DNA of 64,000 nt from Cryphonectria parasitica EP155 (taxonomy: Eukaryota > Ascomycota > Sordariomycetes > Diaporthales > Cryphonectriaceae), in NCBI RefSeq assembly GCF_011745365.1, contig NW_024468914.1:372001-436000 (forward strand). The letters are read 5' to 3'. The notes below the pieces were generated by a model. The model made no database searches, had not been told where the DNA came from, and was given only the letters and a program-made list of their open reading frames with translations. This document shows positions 49,646-62,377 of this stretch, piece by piece (positions within the stretch are counted from its first letter, which is position 1; each line of letters begins with the position of its first letter). The translations under genes were made by a program, and so were the position numbers.

Positions 49646-51709
49646 ATGGCTTCCGAGTCGACTTCGAGCTTCGGCTCACACAATCCTTTCCGTAGAAAGA
49701 TCAACAATCCCATAGATGTCGGCGGCGCATCCTCCCCTTCCACGTCTCCCATGAACGATCCGGATACCCGGAGTCGATCTGCAAGGACCCCGACTACCCC
49801 CTCCGACTTCGCTCGTGCCCTCTCCTCCCTGCCGAATAGCAACAACAATAACTATAACGATAATGCCGATGCAGCTGCTATACCGCCACCGCCGGTAGTG
49901 ACCTTTCACAAGCAGAAGCCCGTTAAGAAGGTCCGCGTCCAGAGCCCCCCGCCGTCGAGCCCAGAGTCCACCAGCGCCGAGCATACATATCCGAAGTACC
50001 CGCTGCCGCCGAGAGACGATGGAGACGACGACGGGGCGAGCAATAGTAGCGATGGTGATGACGATGAGCTGGTGAATGGGGAGCGCGAGGATCCTTTTGC
50101 CAACGAAGCGCCGCCGCTACCTGCCGAAGCCCTCCTCTCAGCCGTCCCCGAGCGGACCGCACCGACTGCACAAACACAGACCAAGAGTGGCCAGGCCCAG
50201 CGGTGGACGGGACGGGGTCCACCGCCGAACCCGTTTCAGAAGACGCTGGAGGATCTGGAGCAGTCGGGCGGCGGTGTCGGTGGTGCAAGAGAAGAGGCGC
50301 CCGCAGATGAGCAGCAACAGACAGCAGGTACAGGCAGGACGGGCATGGACGTCGAGGCGTTCAAGAGGCTGCTCCTCACAGGGCAAGGGCCCGCGTCTGG
50401 TGATGGGGGCGGCAGCACAACCGAGACGTCATCGTTATCGCGCCAGTCCATCTCCTCGGCCGCTGCGCGTCCGCCATTGGACACACCACGGACGTCGCAC
50501 GAGATCTCTGAGCCAGAACGGGACGGCGACGAGAGGCGAGGACCGTCACTTCCAACACCCTCGGTGAGGCGATCCGGGTCACGGAAGAAACCGCCGCCAC
50601 CACCACCTATGACGCGCCATGGGAAGCTGATCAAAGAGCCCATCCCGTCAGCGTCCGAAGGACGGACCGCAGCAGCAGCAGCCGCTGCAGGAAGCGATGG
50701 TAGCTTGACGGATGTTAACAAGCCCCTGCCATTACCTCCACCACACCGCCCCGAGGACGGTGACGCCAAGAACAACATCTTTGAGCAGGAGGCAGCGGGC
50801 AAGATTCCAGAGGTCGACATCGATCCCGACGCCGACGCCGACGCTGTGCCCTCGCCGCGCCCACCCACACCTCCTGGCGCCAGCCACTCCACATCGGAAC
50901 CCATTCAGGACCCTGTGTCGACGTTGCGGCGGCCCGGGCCCCCGCGGCAGAAATCTGGCCCACAGCGCGTTCGCAGCGGGAGCAAGTCGTCGGCGGACCT
51001 GCAAGATGAGAGTCCTGCCGTGGCGTCGCCGTCGCCCCGCTCGTCGCTGGAGAGCCAGCGGTCGCGATCGTCCAGTCTACGGAATCTGCACGTCGCAGCG
51101 CCAGTACCACCGCCGCCCAGGCGGGGCCACCGACAGTCGCCAAGCGTGTCCACCCCTGCCAGCCCATGGGGCCACCAGCAGCAGCCACAGGCAAGCCCGT
51201 CGTTGTCGTTGGCCTCTCCCCTGCCAATGACGGGCGGGCCAACGAGTCCGGGGGTGGAAGACACCGGTGTGGGGCTCGCGAAGCTGTCGTCGCCCATGCC
51301 GACGCCGCCGCCGCCGCCGCCGCCGCCACAGAGGAACACGTCACTGCGCAGGAACGGCGGTGCTGGCAGCAGTACGGCTCCAAGAACGCCCAACAGAGTG
51401 GGTAGCGGCGTGGCTCCTCCTCCACCTCCGCCGCCGAGGACTAGAGGTGGGAGTAAAGGAAGCGCGGAGGGGCCCGCCAGCGGAGGGGGCCTGACAAGGA
51501 CGAAAGCCGCAGAGAGCACACGGCGCGGCGGTGGGGACGTGGCTGCAGTTACAGAGGAGGAGGCAGAGCTTGACAACAGTGCAGCGGCCAAGCCAGCGGG
51601 GCGCGTCGACACTGGCCTGTCGGACGAGGCGGTGCAGGCTATGCTGGCGGACCTGGATGCGCTGCAGAGGGAAGTGGACGCCGCGAGGATGGCAGCCGGG
51701 AGCGAGTGA
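49646..51709 (+). CDS. Hypothetical proline-rich, intrinsically disordered protein
   Basis: Single-exon frame of 687 residues from an ATG. No catalytic domain is recognisable and I do not know its function. In order it shows an N-terminal basic patch (SHNPFRRKINN), an Asn run (NSNNNN), a KKVRVQSPPPSSP segment, an acidic Asp-rich stretch, a short block RWTGRGPPPNPFQKTLEDLE, and a segment GMDVEAFKRLLLTGQGP that looks structured. Then come three proline clusters (KKPPPPPPMTRHGK, TPPPPPPPPQRN, PPPPPPPRTRGG) typical of ligands for SH3, WW, EVH1 or profilin. A C-terminal helix (LSDEAVQAMLADLDALQREV) could form a coiled coil. The pattern suggests a scaffold linked to actin or signalling, which is inference only. 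Codon use and frame length support a real gene, since the two opposite-strand frames are compositional shadows. Confidence 0.75.
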   Translation: MASESTSSFGSHNPFRRKINNPIDVGGASSPSTSPMNDPDTRSRSARTPTTPSDFARALSSLPNSNNNNYNDNADAAAIPPPPVVTFHKQKPVKKVRVQSPPPSSPESTSAEHTYPKYPLPPRDDGDDDGASNSSDGDDDELVNGEREDPFANEAPPLPAEALLSAVPERTAPTAQTQTKSGQAQRWTGRGPPPNPFQKTLEDLEQSGGGVGGAREEAPADEQQQTAGTGRTGMDVEAFKRLLLTGQGPASGDGGGSTTETSSLSRQSISSAAARPPLDTPRTSHEISEPERDGDERRGPSLPTPSVRRSGSRKKPPPPPPMTRHGKLIKEPIPSASEGRTAAAAAAAGSDGSLTDVNKPLPLPPPHRPEDGDAKNNIFEQEAAGKIPEVDIDPDADADAVPSPRPPTPPGASHSTSEPIQDPVSTLRRPGPPRQKSGPQRVRSGSKSSADLQDESPAVASPSPRSSLESQRSRSSSLRNLHVAAPVPPPPRRGHRQSPSVSTPASPWGHQQQPQASPSLSLASPLPMTGGPTSPGVEDTGVGLAKLSSPMPTPPPPPPPPQRNTSLRRNGGAGSSTAPRTPNRVGSGVAPPPPPPPRTRGGSKGSAEGPASGGGLTRTKAAESTRRGGGDVAAVTEEEAELDNSAAAKPAGRVDTGLSDEAVQAMLADLDALQREVDAARMAAGSE

Positions 51710-53806
51710 GGTTCAAGTCGCCTCTCAGCTGGCTGATACTCTTTGAGCTGCGCAGGCAAAATAGTTGACGCTGCGGTTAGATAATAATGGGGCGAATGAG
51801 CGAATGGCTAGGCAAAGCCCATCGAGTTGGCTCGAGATCGTGCTTCATGTCACAAGATAGAGAGAGTCTGTCACGGCTGAGATATCGATACAATATCTGG
51901 ACGATGGTCCTTCTGCGTGGCGACGCCCCCAAACACACTACACTGGCACTGGCGGGGCCACTGGCTAGGGTTTCTTTTTTTTTTTTTTTTTTTAGACGAC
52001 TGGCGTCAGAGTTATAATGAAGGACGGCGATGTCAAATCACTAGTTAGCTGATAGACATTACTGATTGTCACGCTCGGGAGTCTGCGCGCTGATCATGCT
52101 GAGTACATGTTCGAGAGCAGTTTCTGGTATCCTGAATAGACTACCACCCAATCTTCTCTGTCGCACGAGTCTCTTTCGGGTACTTTTCAAGTGGGAGAGA
52201 CACATGCACAGAGGCCACTATCAAAGTGATCAATATAGCTGGGAACATGTGCTCGTCTCACAGCCTTTCTCTGCTATTGCCTGCAGTGATACACACAGCA
52301 TACTGTCTTGAGTCTCATGATACTATTAAAACACAGAGAAAGAATGCCCCTTTGTTGGGGTGCTTAATTAGGCGACTGGATACCGGAAGGCTGCCCATGA
52401 CCCCAGAGCGTTATAGTATCTTCTTCTTTTCCTAATTAAAACGAAGTGTGGCGCAGAATTGTTCGTATGAGGGCTCTTCATTCTGCATGCTCTCATATTC
52501 ATTGATAATTATGGAATTCATCGCTTTACGTTTGGAGGGCTGGCAATAATTGATGAGCCGATCCTGTAACCCCGTCTTGTACATATTCGCCGTTAGAATG
52601 GTAGGAGGAACAAAGGTGAGGAAAAGATATGGCCAATATCATTGCTACGGTTGTATTTTATCATGGTTACGTGTTGCTAGTGTCATCTCTCGTGCAGGTG
52701 CACTATTATAAAAAAACAGAATTTGTTATTGATCAGACTTGTCAAGGTCAGCTTTGCCAAGGAGAGGCACGGGTGAGAATTAGGCAGGCGGTTATTCATT
52801 TCTGGTTAAAAGCGCCCCCCCTCCCAGTCTGGGTTATGCGGTGTCACCTCTGGCTTTGGGTCGCGTGACGCATTGGGGAAAGGCCAGGCCGGCCTTGGAT
52901 TGGTCTGGAATGGGTACTTGGTGATGAGGTTTTGATCTCTCGAGAATTGCGAGTGAGAGAGAGTGTATTCATCACTTTGTTGGCTGCGCAGGTAAATCAA
53001 CTGCCACAATTTTGTGAGTGGAAATTAACTACAGTAGAACATAATTAATGGAGCAAAAGGGGGTTTCTCGTAAAGGGCCCCTAACAAGCTTGATTTAGAG
53101 TGGACAGTTTCCCACTTTTTTTCCCCCTTGAACCCTTTAAAACCTTGCGGCTCTTGTTGGCCATGGATAAGTAATTTCCAGCCCGCAGTGGAAGAAAGGT
53201 CACTCAAGTACTGTGCATATTACATGCACGCTATGGTCACACACTACGCAGAAGCACTGTACATGATAACATTACCACAGTACTACCCAAGGGTCCTTGG
53301 CACTAATTATGGTATCACAGGTGGGAGAGTGAGAGTAGGAGGGGAGTACCCCACCAGGCAGTGGTCGAGCAAGCATTCATGGAACCTATTCCCCCCTGAT
53401 TGGATCGGCCATGGTAGGGGAGATCCTTCCGAGCCAATACTACGTAGCGAGTGCCATTTGTCGGTTTGCCATTGATTTTTATTGTTATTATTATTATGAT
53501 GCATCGATAAAGATCTTGCATTGAACCGGTGCTATGTGTCTGTTGTACGGTGCGCCAAGCCTCCATCTCGGTGTGGCGCCATTCATCGGATCTGTCCATT
53601 ACTTGTTCGGGATTCCAAGGTCATGCGTTCCTTCTTTCTTTCTTTCCTTCCTTCCTTTTCCTTTTGTGCCTAGTCGAGCCTTCCTTGAGACACGAATGCT
53701 TCATCGACCCTTCCTCGTCCACCACCAACGTTGCATGTGTGACGTCGTGATGTAGTCTGTCTTTTGGTCGCCAGTCACTCTCGCTTTCTCCTCTTGACAG
53801 CCCACG
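51710..53806. other. Intergenic region, no supported gene (proline-rich protein to mannosidase)
   Basis: 2.1 kb with only short, domain-free frames. It has a T run at about 51976-51993. The ~150 bases before the mannosidase start are rich in CTTTC/TTCCTT and likely belong to its promoter and leader. Confidence 0.55.
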
Positions 53807-55747
<1,941 letters not shown>

Positions 55748-56445
55748 GGGCGTAGTTGTCAAGAATTATGGATGGATCATGGATGCCCTGGGTGGTGTTT
55801 GGGAGTTTCGCATTGGCTTTGGTGGTCTGTATATACTGAAGGCTTGTTTGAGATGAAGAATTTTGCAGCTGTACTTGTTGATAAGGGATCGCACTGCATG
55901 GGCAGGTTGGGACACGTGCAGCATTTCAGGTTTGTCAAGTAATCATAGTTTTTTCCAGAATGAACGACAAGGCCAATCTTGCCTCTGACTGTGTTTAAGG
56001 CCTGTGAGTAATCCTTTCGAAATAGTCTATCGGCCCCTCGTATCAGTCGAGTATAGTTACAGCCTGTGGGAGAATAGTGGTCACTGTCGTACCGTTTTTT
56101 CTTCTCCCCTTTCCTTCTCGTAGAAGCGGGTCATTGTGAGTCAGCAGACCAACTTACCTTAGACCTCGATTTCAGAATCAATGGCTCAAGACAAATCAGG
56201 AGGGAAATGAACTATGGTAAGTGGATCCTTTAGTGATGAATAAGCCAACTTACCCTAGACGTGTTTTGGTTGGATTGTCTGAGGTACAAATTTTGAGAGC
56301 AGGGCTGAGGATGGAGAGAGGGGTGTGGGTAAAGGGTGAGTGGGTGTGTATGTGTGTGTATTAAATTTGTCCTCCTTCTTAAAACAGGCAACTTGTTCGT
56401 GGAGCTGAATCTATAATGAAAACATAGAAGGTCAGCATGTCCTGA
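55748..56445. other. Intergenic region before the retrotransposon
   Basis: 0.7 kb presumably holding the mannosidase 3' untranslated region. It contains a GT-rich stretch (about 56343-56361). No gene is visible. Confidence 0.6.
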
Positions 56446-56450
56446 CCAAA

Positions 56451-56889
56451 TGTAATGAGCACTGCAGCAATCCGAAGATTCCAAAGTACACAAGGGGTTT
56501 ATGCTAACAAGAGCGGTGCCAAGTACAGGCCTTGAATACGGAACACAACTGAGTAACTGTGCAAGTGTTCACTGCCTTTGGGGCTATCAGAGTAAGAGAG
56601 TAATCTGATACTTAGATTGACAACTGAAGAGCTATGTACTGAATCTACCTAATGATAATGAACGTGTCCTTATATATCCAGCTCTTCAGTTCTGACTATC
56701 CTGACTATGTTCCGATTCCTCATAGTCGTTTCCTAAATATGTTGACTATGTCCATAGTCAACATAGTCGCGCTAGTAATCCTAATCCGAGTTACGTAATC
56801 CTGCTTGGTATCCGACGTTGGGTCGTGATACCTGGTCCCTTTGTTGGTGGGGCTTATCCTGTGACCTGCATGTTGGATGGATCATAACA
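56451..56889 (-). repeat. Left LTR (3' LTR in element orientation)
   Basis: 439 bp from TGTAATGAGC to TCATAACA. It differs from the right LTR at five positions, all transitions: 56655 (A here, G there), 56663 (C/T), 56779 (T/C), 56785 (T/C), 56881 (A/G). It contains a minus-strand TATA-like word at 56670-56677 and a 10-bp-arm palindrome at 56741-56762. Confidence 0.97.
56741..56762. repeat. LTR palindrome with GACTATG/CATAGTC repeats
   Basis: GTTGACTATG, two bases, CATAGTCAAC: a perfect 10-bp inverted repeat. Further copies of GACTAT or CATAGTC occur within the surrounding 80 bases of the same LTR (about 56693-56769), and the block is conserved in the other LTR (63726-63747). Confidence 0.8.
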
Positions 56890-56902
56890 TCATCTCCCTC
56901 CT
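56890..56902 (-). other. Polypurine tract of the retrotransposon
   Basis: On the minus strand the sequence just before the 3' LTR reads AGGAGGGAGATGA, a purine-rich run in the position where plus-strand DNA synthesis is primed. Confidence 0.7.
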
Positions 56903-57090
56903 ATGAATCGTTATCCCTAACGATCTTTCGTAAGTTTTCTCGGCTGTTCTCCCTGCCGTGTGTCGTGCCTTCCTAATCCATCATATCGGGCAGAGTCAAC
57001 AAATCTCGCGCCCGCAAACCTTCTTCCGTCCCAAAAAGTACCCACGATCGAGATCTCTTAGTTTCCCGCCTTTTGGAGAATTTCGTCGAG

Positions 57091-57603
57091 ATGCCCATCT
57101 GTTCCTATTGCAAGGGGCGTGGCCTCGGATCCTGCAAGGTGTCTCCCGGAGACTCTTCCCGTTGCATCGAATGTGTTCGCCTGGGTCGCTCCAAGTGCGA
57201 TGTTATGGATCTCTCCCCTGAGGAGCTTCGCAATATCGCTACCCAACATCGAAAGTTGGAGGATGAGATTGAGAAGAGGGAGACCGAGCTTCTCCGTTTG
57301 CGTCAACAGAAGCGGATGTGGTCCGAGAAGATGAAACGTGCCCTGCGTCGTGGTATTACTCGCGTGGAGGAATTGGATCGTGTGGAGGCTGAGGAGGCTG
57401 AGGCTGAGAGGGTGCGTGTTGCTGCTGAAGTGCAGGCTGTAGTGGCTGAGGAATCTGCTGTTGTGGTTGGGGATCCTTCTTTTGAGAGTTTCGATTGGAA
57501 TTCCGTGGACGTGGGGAATTCAGTGGTGGATTGGTCGGGTTTCCTGGAGAGTGAGATCTCTGAGGTCCCTGGGTCTCGGTCCGGGGCGGAGCGATCGTCC
57601 TAG
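57091..57603 (+). CDS. Antisense gene in the retrotransposon: Cys-rich zinc-cluster-like, coiled-coil protein
   Basis: An intact plus-strand frame of 170 residues lies opposite to gag and pol, between the pol stop and the sense 3' LTR. Its stop is 20 bases from the pol stop, so the two genes converge. The ATG at 57091 begins MPICSYCKGRGLGSC; upstream in-frame codons extend only to a TTG at 57073. The N-terminus has six cysteines arranged C-x2-C-x7-C-x9-C-x2-C-x7-C, close to the fungal Zn2Cys6 pattern (normally x6 in the loops). A long charged helical region follows (about residues 45-130, LEDEIEKRETELLRLRQ), rich in Glu/Arg with heptad-like Leu and Val spacing, and the acidic C-terminus ends at residue 170. 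Similar MPCxxC-type proteins are common hypothetical entries in ascomycete genomes, recalled and not checked. No RIP-type stop is present, unlike pol. A DNA- or protein-binding role is inference. Confidence 0.75.
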   Translation: MPICSYCKGRGLGSCKVSPGDSSRCIECVRLGRSKCDVMDLSPEELRNIATQHRKLEDEIEKRETELLRLRQQKRMWSEKMKRALRRGITRVEELDRVEAEEAEAERVRVAAEVQAVVAEESAVVVGDPSFESFDWNSVDVGNSVVDWSGFLESEISEVPGSRSGAERSS

Positions 57604-57623
57604 GTGCTGGTTTCTTTCCTTTT

Positions 57624-60600
57624 TCAATACTCAGCTACTTTTTCCTGAGCATTCTTGACGTTTTTCTGTGGTTCCCACGAATTCTCGCTTGCTGGGTAAC
57701 CTTTCCATTTGATGAGGTATTCCCTCGTGCTGTCTGTGCCTCTGTGCTTGAGGATCTTCTCCACCTTATACTCTAGTTTATTGTTTTCTACTTCTGCTGT
57801 GTTGTCCACTGGTGCTTCCTGTGCTGCTGGTTCCAGCAGTGAGATGTGGAAAACTGGGTGTATTCTCATCCTATGAGGTAATGCTAACTCGTAGTTGACT
57901 GGGGAAATCTGTTGCAAGATTTTGAATGGTCCTAATTTCTTGTGATCGAGTTTGTTGCTAGGTCTAGTTATTTTGATGTTTTTCCGAAGTAGGTAGACTT
58001 TATCTCCCTCCTGTAGGATTGGTCTCTCAATTCTTTTGGAGTTTGCGTATCGCATCATTCGTTCCTGAATGAATCGTAATTCTAACTGGAGTTCCTCCTG
58101 AACTTTCTTAATCCTCTTAACCCTTTTCTCTGCAGCTTCTGCATCTGCTCCTAGCAGTGCCTCGTAGTAAGCTGTTGGGTTATATCCGTAGAATATGAAG
58201 AATGATGACTTCTTCGTCGTGCTCGTATCTGCGCTATTATAAGCGAACTGTGCAAGGGGCAACAGGTTAACTCAATTGTCCTGTTCCTGATTGATATAGT
58301 ATCGAAGATACTGTTCGATAATCTGATTCATTCTTTCCGTCTGTCCATCTGTTTGCGGGTGAAATGTTGTGGACATCCTGTAGTGTATTCCGAGCTGTTT
58401 CATGAGCGAAGTCCAAAACTTTGAGTTGAACTTTCTGTCTCTGTCGGAGATTACTTCTTCTGGCATGCTATGGTTAGCGATAATCGTTCTGAGGAACGCA
58501 TATGCGAGTTCTTCTGCTGTACTGCTTTCCTTGTAGGGGAGAAAGTAAGCATACTTGCTCAGTCTGCAAACCACTACTAGAATGCTATCGTATTGTACTT
58601 TAGTTAAGGGTTCTCGTGAGAGAGATAGCTTGGTAATGAAGTCTAGACTGATGGATTGCCAAATAGTCATAGGTACTAGTAAGGGGTGCAGTAGTCCATA
58701 AGGCTTGTATCTCTCTGCCTTGTTCTTCTTGCAGCTGTTGCATTGTCATAGGATGTCTTCAATCCTTTTCCTAAGGCCTAGTGGATTCCAGTGTCTTTTG
58801 ATGCATTCGTAGGTTGCCTTAACTCCCTGGTATCCGTGTGCTGGTGCACTGTGTACATCCTTGATGTAGTTGTCTTGTTCGTCTGGAGTCATTGATTCTG
58901 AATCCTTTTCCGAGGATCCAATCCTGAAGATAGCGTTCAGCTCTCTATATGCATTAACGAGATTCCCTGATTCGTCTTGGGCAAAGATGCTCTATATGTT
59001 CGAGAAATCTACGTTTCGATGGTCTAATCTCCTGCTAAGAGCATCTGCTCGTCCATTTTCTGAGCCTTTGCAGTGCGCAATCCTAAAGTCGAACTGTAAA
59101 AGGAATTCTGCCCATCTAACTTATCGCTTGTTCAAAACTTTGGTCGTTATGAATGTAGTCAGGTTTTTGTAATCCGAGTGAACTATGATCGGGTGCTGTG
59201 CACCGATGAGATAGTGTTGCCATTCCTCGAAGGCCTTCACTATTGCCATGAGCTCCTGATCGGGGATTCCGTAGTTGACTTCTGGGCTGTTCAACTTTTT
59301 CGAAAAGTTGCTCACAATCCTTAGACGCTCTTGGTCATCTCGCTGACCAAGTTGTTCCCCGAGTGCATATCCTGATGCATCAGTCTCAACTTCAAAAGGT
59401 TTGTAGGGATCTGCTTCATACAGAATTGGCTCTGAGGTGATGCGCCTGATGATCTCATCGAAGGCTTCCTGTGCCTTGGAGGTTCATTCGAAAGGCTGCT
59501 CCTTCTTGGTAAGATTCGTAAGAGGATGTGCGATCCAGCTGTAGTTCTTGATGAACTGCCTGTAGAAGTTGATATATCCGAGGAAAGACCTAACATCCCT
59601 AACATTCCTGGGAATTGGCCAATTCCTAACAGCTTCTACCTTATCTTTCTGTGGCTTAATGCATCCTGGTTCGATTGTGAATCCGAGGTAGTCGACTTTT
59701 TGTACGTGAAAGTGACTCTTTGCAGGTTCCACAAGAAGTTTCGCATCTTGGAGCATTCGTAACACTGTTTCCACGTGTTCCTTGTATTCCTTCAGTGTTC
59801 GAGAATAAATAAGAATGTCGTCGAGATATGCGATGACGAATTGATTCAGATGCTTGCGTAGAACGTGATTGATCATTTCTTGGAACGAAGCTGGGGCGTT
59901 CGTTAAGCCGAAGAGCATAACCAAATATTCGTAGTGTCCGTAGCGTATTCTGAAAGCAGTCTTCCATTCTTCTCCTTCCTTTATTCTGATCAGATTGTAG
60001 GCTCCTTTCAGATCCAGAGCTGTAAACCACTATGCTCCTTGCAATCTATCCCGTAGTTCCTTGATGAGTAGCAACGGATATCGGTTCTTGATCGTAATAT
60101 CGTTAAGTTGCCTGTAATCAACACATAGCCTAAGCTTGCCGTTTTTCTTGGGTACAAACAGGATGGGGTATCCTGCTGGTGATCGCGATGATCGTATGTA
60201 TCCCTTTTTAAGGTTCTCGTCGAGGTACTCCTTGAGCGCCTCTAGTCGTGCCTTGTCTAGTCCGTAGATGGGGAAGAACTTGGGCTGTTTTCCTTCTTCT
60301 AGCGGGATCTCGTGATTGTATAGGCCGTGTTTTGGCAATCCTGTATCCAATTCTTCCTGGAATAATTTCTTGAATTTGTAGTATTCTCGTGGTATGCTTG
60401 CGAGTGTTGGTTCTGGTCCATGTGCTGTTTCTGCTACCTGGAGGAACAGTAGGTACCGTTGAGCGTGCTTCTTTTCGTTCGTTGTTTTTGGTGGCGCTTT
60501 TGATGGCGTTTTTGGAGGCCTTGAGCGTTCGCTCCGGGCCGGACCGACCGCTCGAGGGCCTGGTTTCGGGATTTTTGTGTGGACCCACAATCCACATTCT

Positions 60601-61562
60601 GAAGCTTTTCCTTGTCGCTCCGGAGCGGACCGACTTGCTGAGGGTCTCGCTTCCGTTGTTTTGCTAACCTGTTGGCGCCCTGGCACTGTTTGGGTTCGCC
60701 TGTCACTAGGTCCTTCTCCTTAAACTGCCAGCCCTGCTGGTTTGGAGGTATATATGAAGTCGTTTGAAGCCTCTTTTCCTGAGTGTTCTTCAATAACTAA
60801 CTTCCATCCTGCGCCGTTGATTGCAACTATCTCTCCGGGTACAGCTTGCTCCCATGAGATCTGGCCAGTAGTCCAATCGATTCGAGGATTGTGCTCTTTG
60901 AGCCATGAAAGTCCCATAATCAACTCATGCTGTGCCGTATCCGTGATGTCAAAGGAAATCCTGGTCACGTGTCCTTGGATCAAGACAGGTAGATGATCAG
61001 TCTCCTTATCGATTACTCCTTGGTTGTATGCAACGGGTTGTCCTTCCACGGTGCTGAGGGTGTATGGCTGCTTCTTCCATTTCCATTGTAGTTGTGCCTG
61101 ATTGACGATATATGGGGATATGAAGTTTCCCTGAGCGCCACTATCCAATAGTGCGCTGTACTTGTGTCCTTGAATATATATGTCGAGCTTGATGTGAGCG
61201 TAGTCTGCTTTAAAGGCTTCACATAGGAACCGTTCCGGTCTGATCGTCTGCAGTCCTCTTACAGGCGATCCTGGCCTTTTGGGGTTGTTGAGAGCTGCTT
61301 GTCCTTCCTCTGAGCTTGCTTCGCTGCTTCTTGAGCGAGCTTTTTGGCTTGCTTTTGCCCGTATCATCGTTGCTCCTAGTCTTTTTTCTATTAATGCTAG
61401 TTGCGAACCTTGTTGTTGATGTGGACCGTGCAGAGCGTTGTTCTGCATTGCTACCACTCTATTTTCTTGTTCACGCATTGCCTGGGGCAGTTGTCTGGTA
61501 GCCCGATATATGCGTTGTTGTGCTGCCTGTTGAGAACTTCCCTGAAGCGAAGTTCTTGCTTC
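57624..61562 (-). pseudogene. pol: pol polyprotein (protease-RT-RNase H-integrase-chromodomain), six nonsense codons
   Basis: One reading frame runs from about 61562 (just after a TAA; first ATG 61478) to the stop at 57624. Domains in order are: retropepsin with DSGAQGNFIS (around 61145); reverse transcriptase with [12 protein letters not shown] (around 60110) and the catalytic YLDD (59817-59828); RNase H with TDASGYALGEQLGQ and HSDYKNL; integrase with the CNSCKKNK half of its zinc finger, LDFITKL, SDRDRKF and TDGQTERMNQ; and a C-terminal chromodomain (YLIKWKGYPASENSWEP). In-frame stops are TAG 60030-60032, TGA 59484-59486, TAA 59121-59123, TAG 58992-58994, TGA 58746-58748 and TGA 58272-58274. 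All pieces share one frame, so there are no frameshifts. Each stop can be reached by one transition from Gln or Trp codons. The frame is -1 relative to gag. Confidence 0.93.
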
Positions 61563-61579
61563 TTAACAGCCTGAAGGAT

Positions 61580-62377
61580 TTATCCTGCTTCCCTAACGGG
61601 GAACCATTCGTGTTGCACTTTCTCCGAGAAATGCATTCTGCAGCTATGATAGGCACAGGAGATCCATGCCAGTTCGTGGTATAGGTCGTGAAGTGGGCTG
61701 ATCCGAGGGTCCTCGTCTTGTCGTGCCTCAATGCCTTGCAAGGGGATGCAGGTAAAGAGCTTCTCTAGCCCTATCCCATAGACGAGATGTTTAACCCATG
61801 TAGTTTCCTTGTTCCATCCAATGCTGAAGGGAAACTTTCCTTTCCGAACTTCCGTAAGGCTGTCGGGTTCGCCATCCACGGAAGACCCTGGTGGATCGCT
61901 AAGTCGTTCGCCCTGGCTTGATTCTTCTGTTGTCTGAGAGGTATTTTCGGTGTCGTCTAGGTATTTGTACCAATAGCCAAGAGGGTACTATCCCTTATCT
62001 ATATCCCTGGTTATGGTATCTGGCATAGGTAACGAGGAATGATGAAGGGTGTCGTTGCTAAGTCCCTCCTCCAACGCCTGGATGCTTTGTTCAGTGATGT
62101 TGGAGCGGTTCGAGTCGTTGTTGCTCGTAGTTGTGCTGGGCGTATATCCTCGCTCTTCTATCGCTATCTGCCTGTGGCGCCTAGGTTTCTGGGGGAACCA
62201 TTCTGAGCCTTCCTTACTCAAGAGGTGTGTTAAGCAGTTGTTGTCATAGCAGAATGTCCAGCTGAGACTTCCGTGATCAACAGAGTCCGACACTTGCTCC
62301 GAGGGGATGTTTTTGCTCAGTTGATTGGATTCCTGTTGCTGAGCGACGTTCACTTGGCGTTCTTCCTGGACTGGTTG
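61580..62377 (-). pseudogene. gag-pol linker reading frame with two Cys-Cys-His modules
   Basis: This continues the gag frame after its TAG (62378-62380) and is itself broken by a TAG at 61988-61990, ending at 61580. Two short modules share one pattern: W-x2-C-x4-C-x2-H followed, after a fixed 8-residue gap, by W-F-P. The copies are WTFCYDNNCLTH...WFP (62192-62260) and WISCAYHSCRMH...WFP (61598-61666). The rest is hydrophilic. Whether the first stop is a true gag terminator or a mutation is open; the downstream homology-like repeat suggests the linker was once translated with gag or by read-through. Function unknown; metal binding is plausible from the residues. Confidence 0.6.

Noticed and set aside
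50905..51759. 284-residue frame antisense to the proline-rich protein
   Set aside because: Gly/Leu/Ser-rich shadow of proline codons on the other strand, with no domain.
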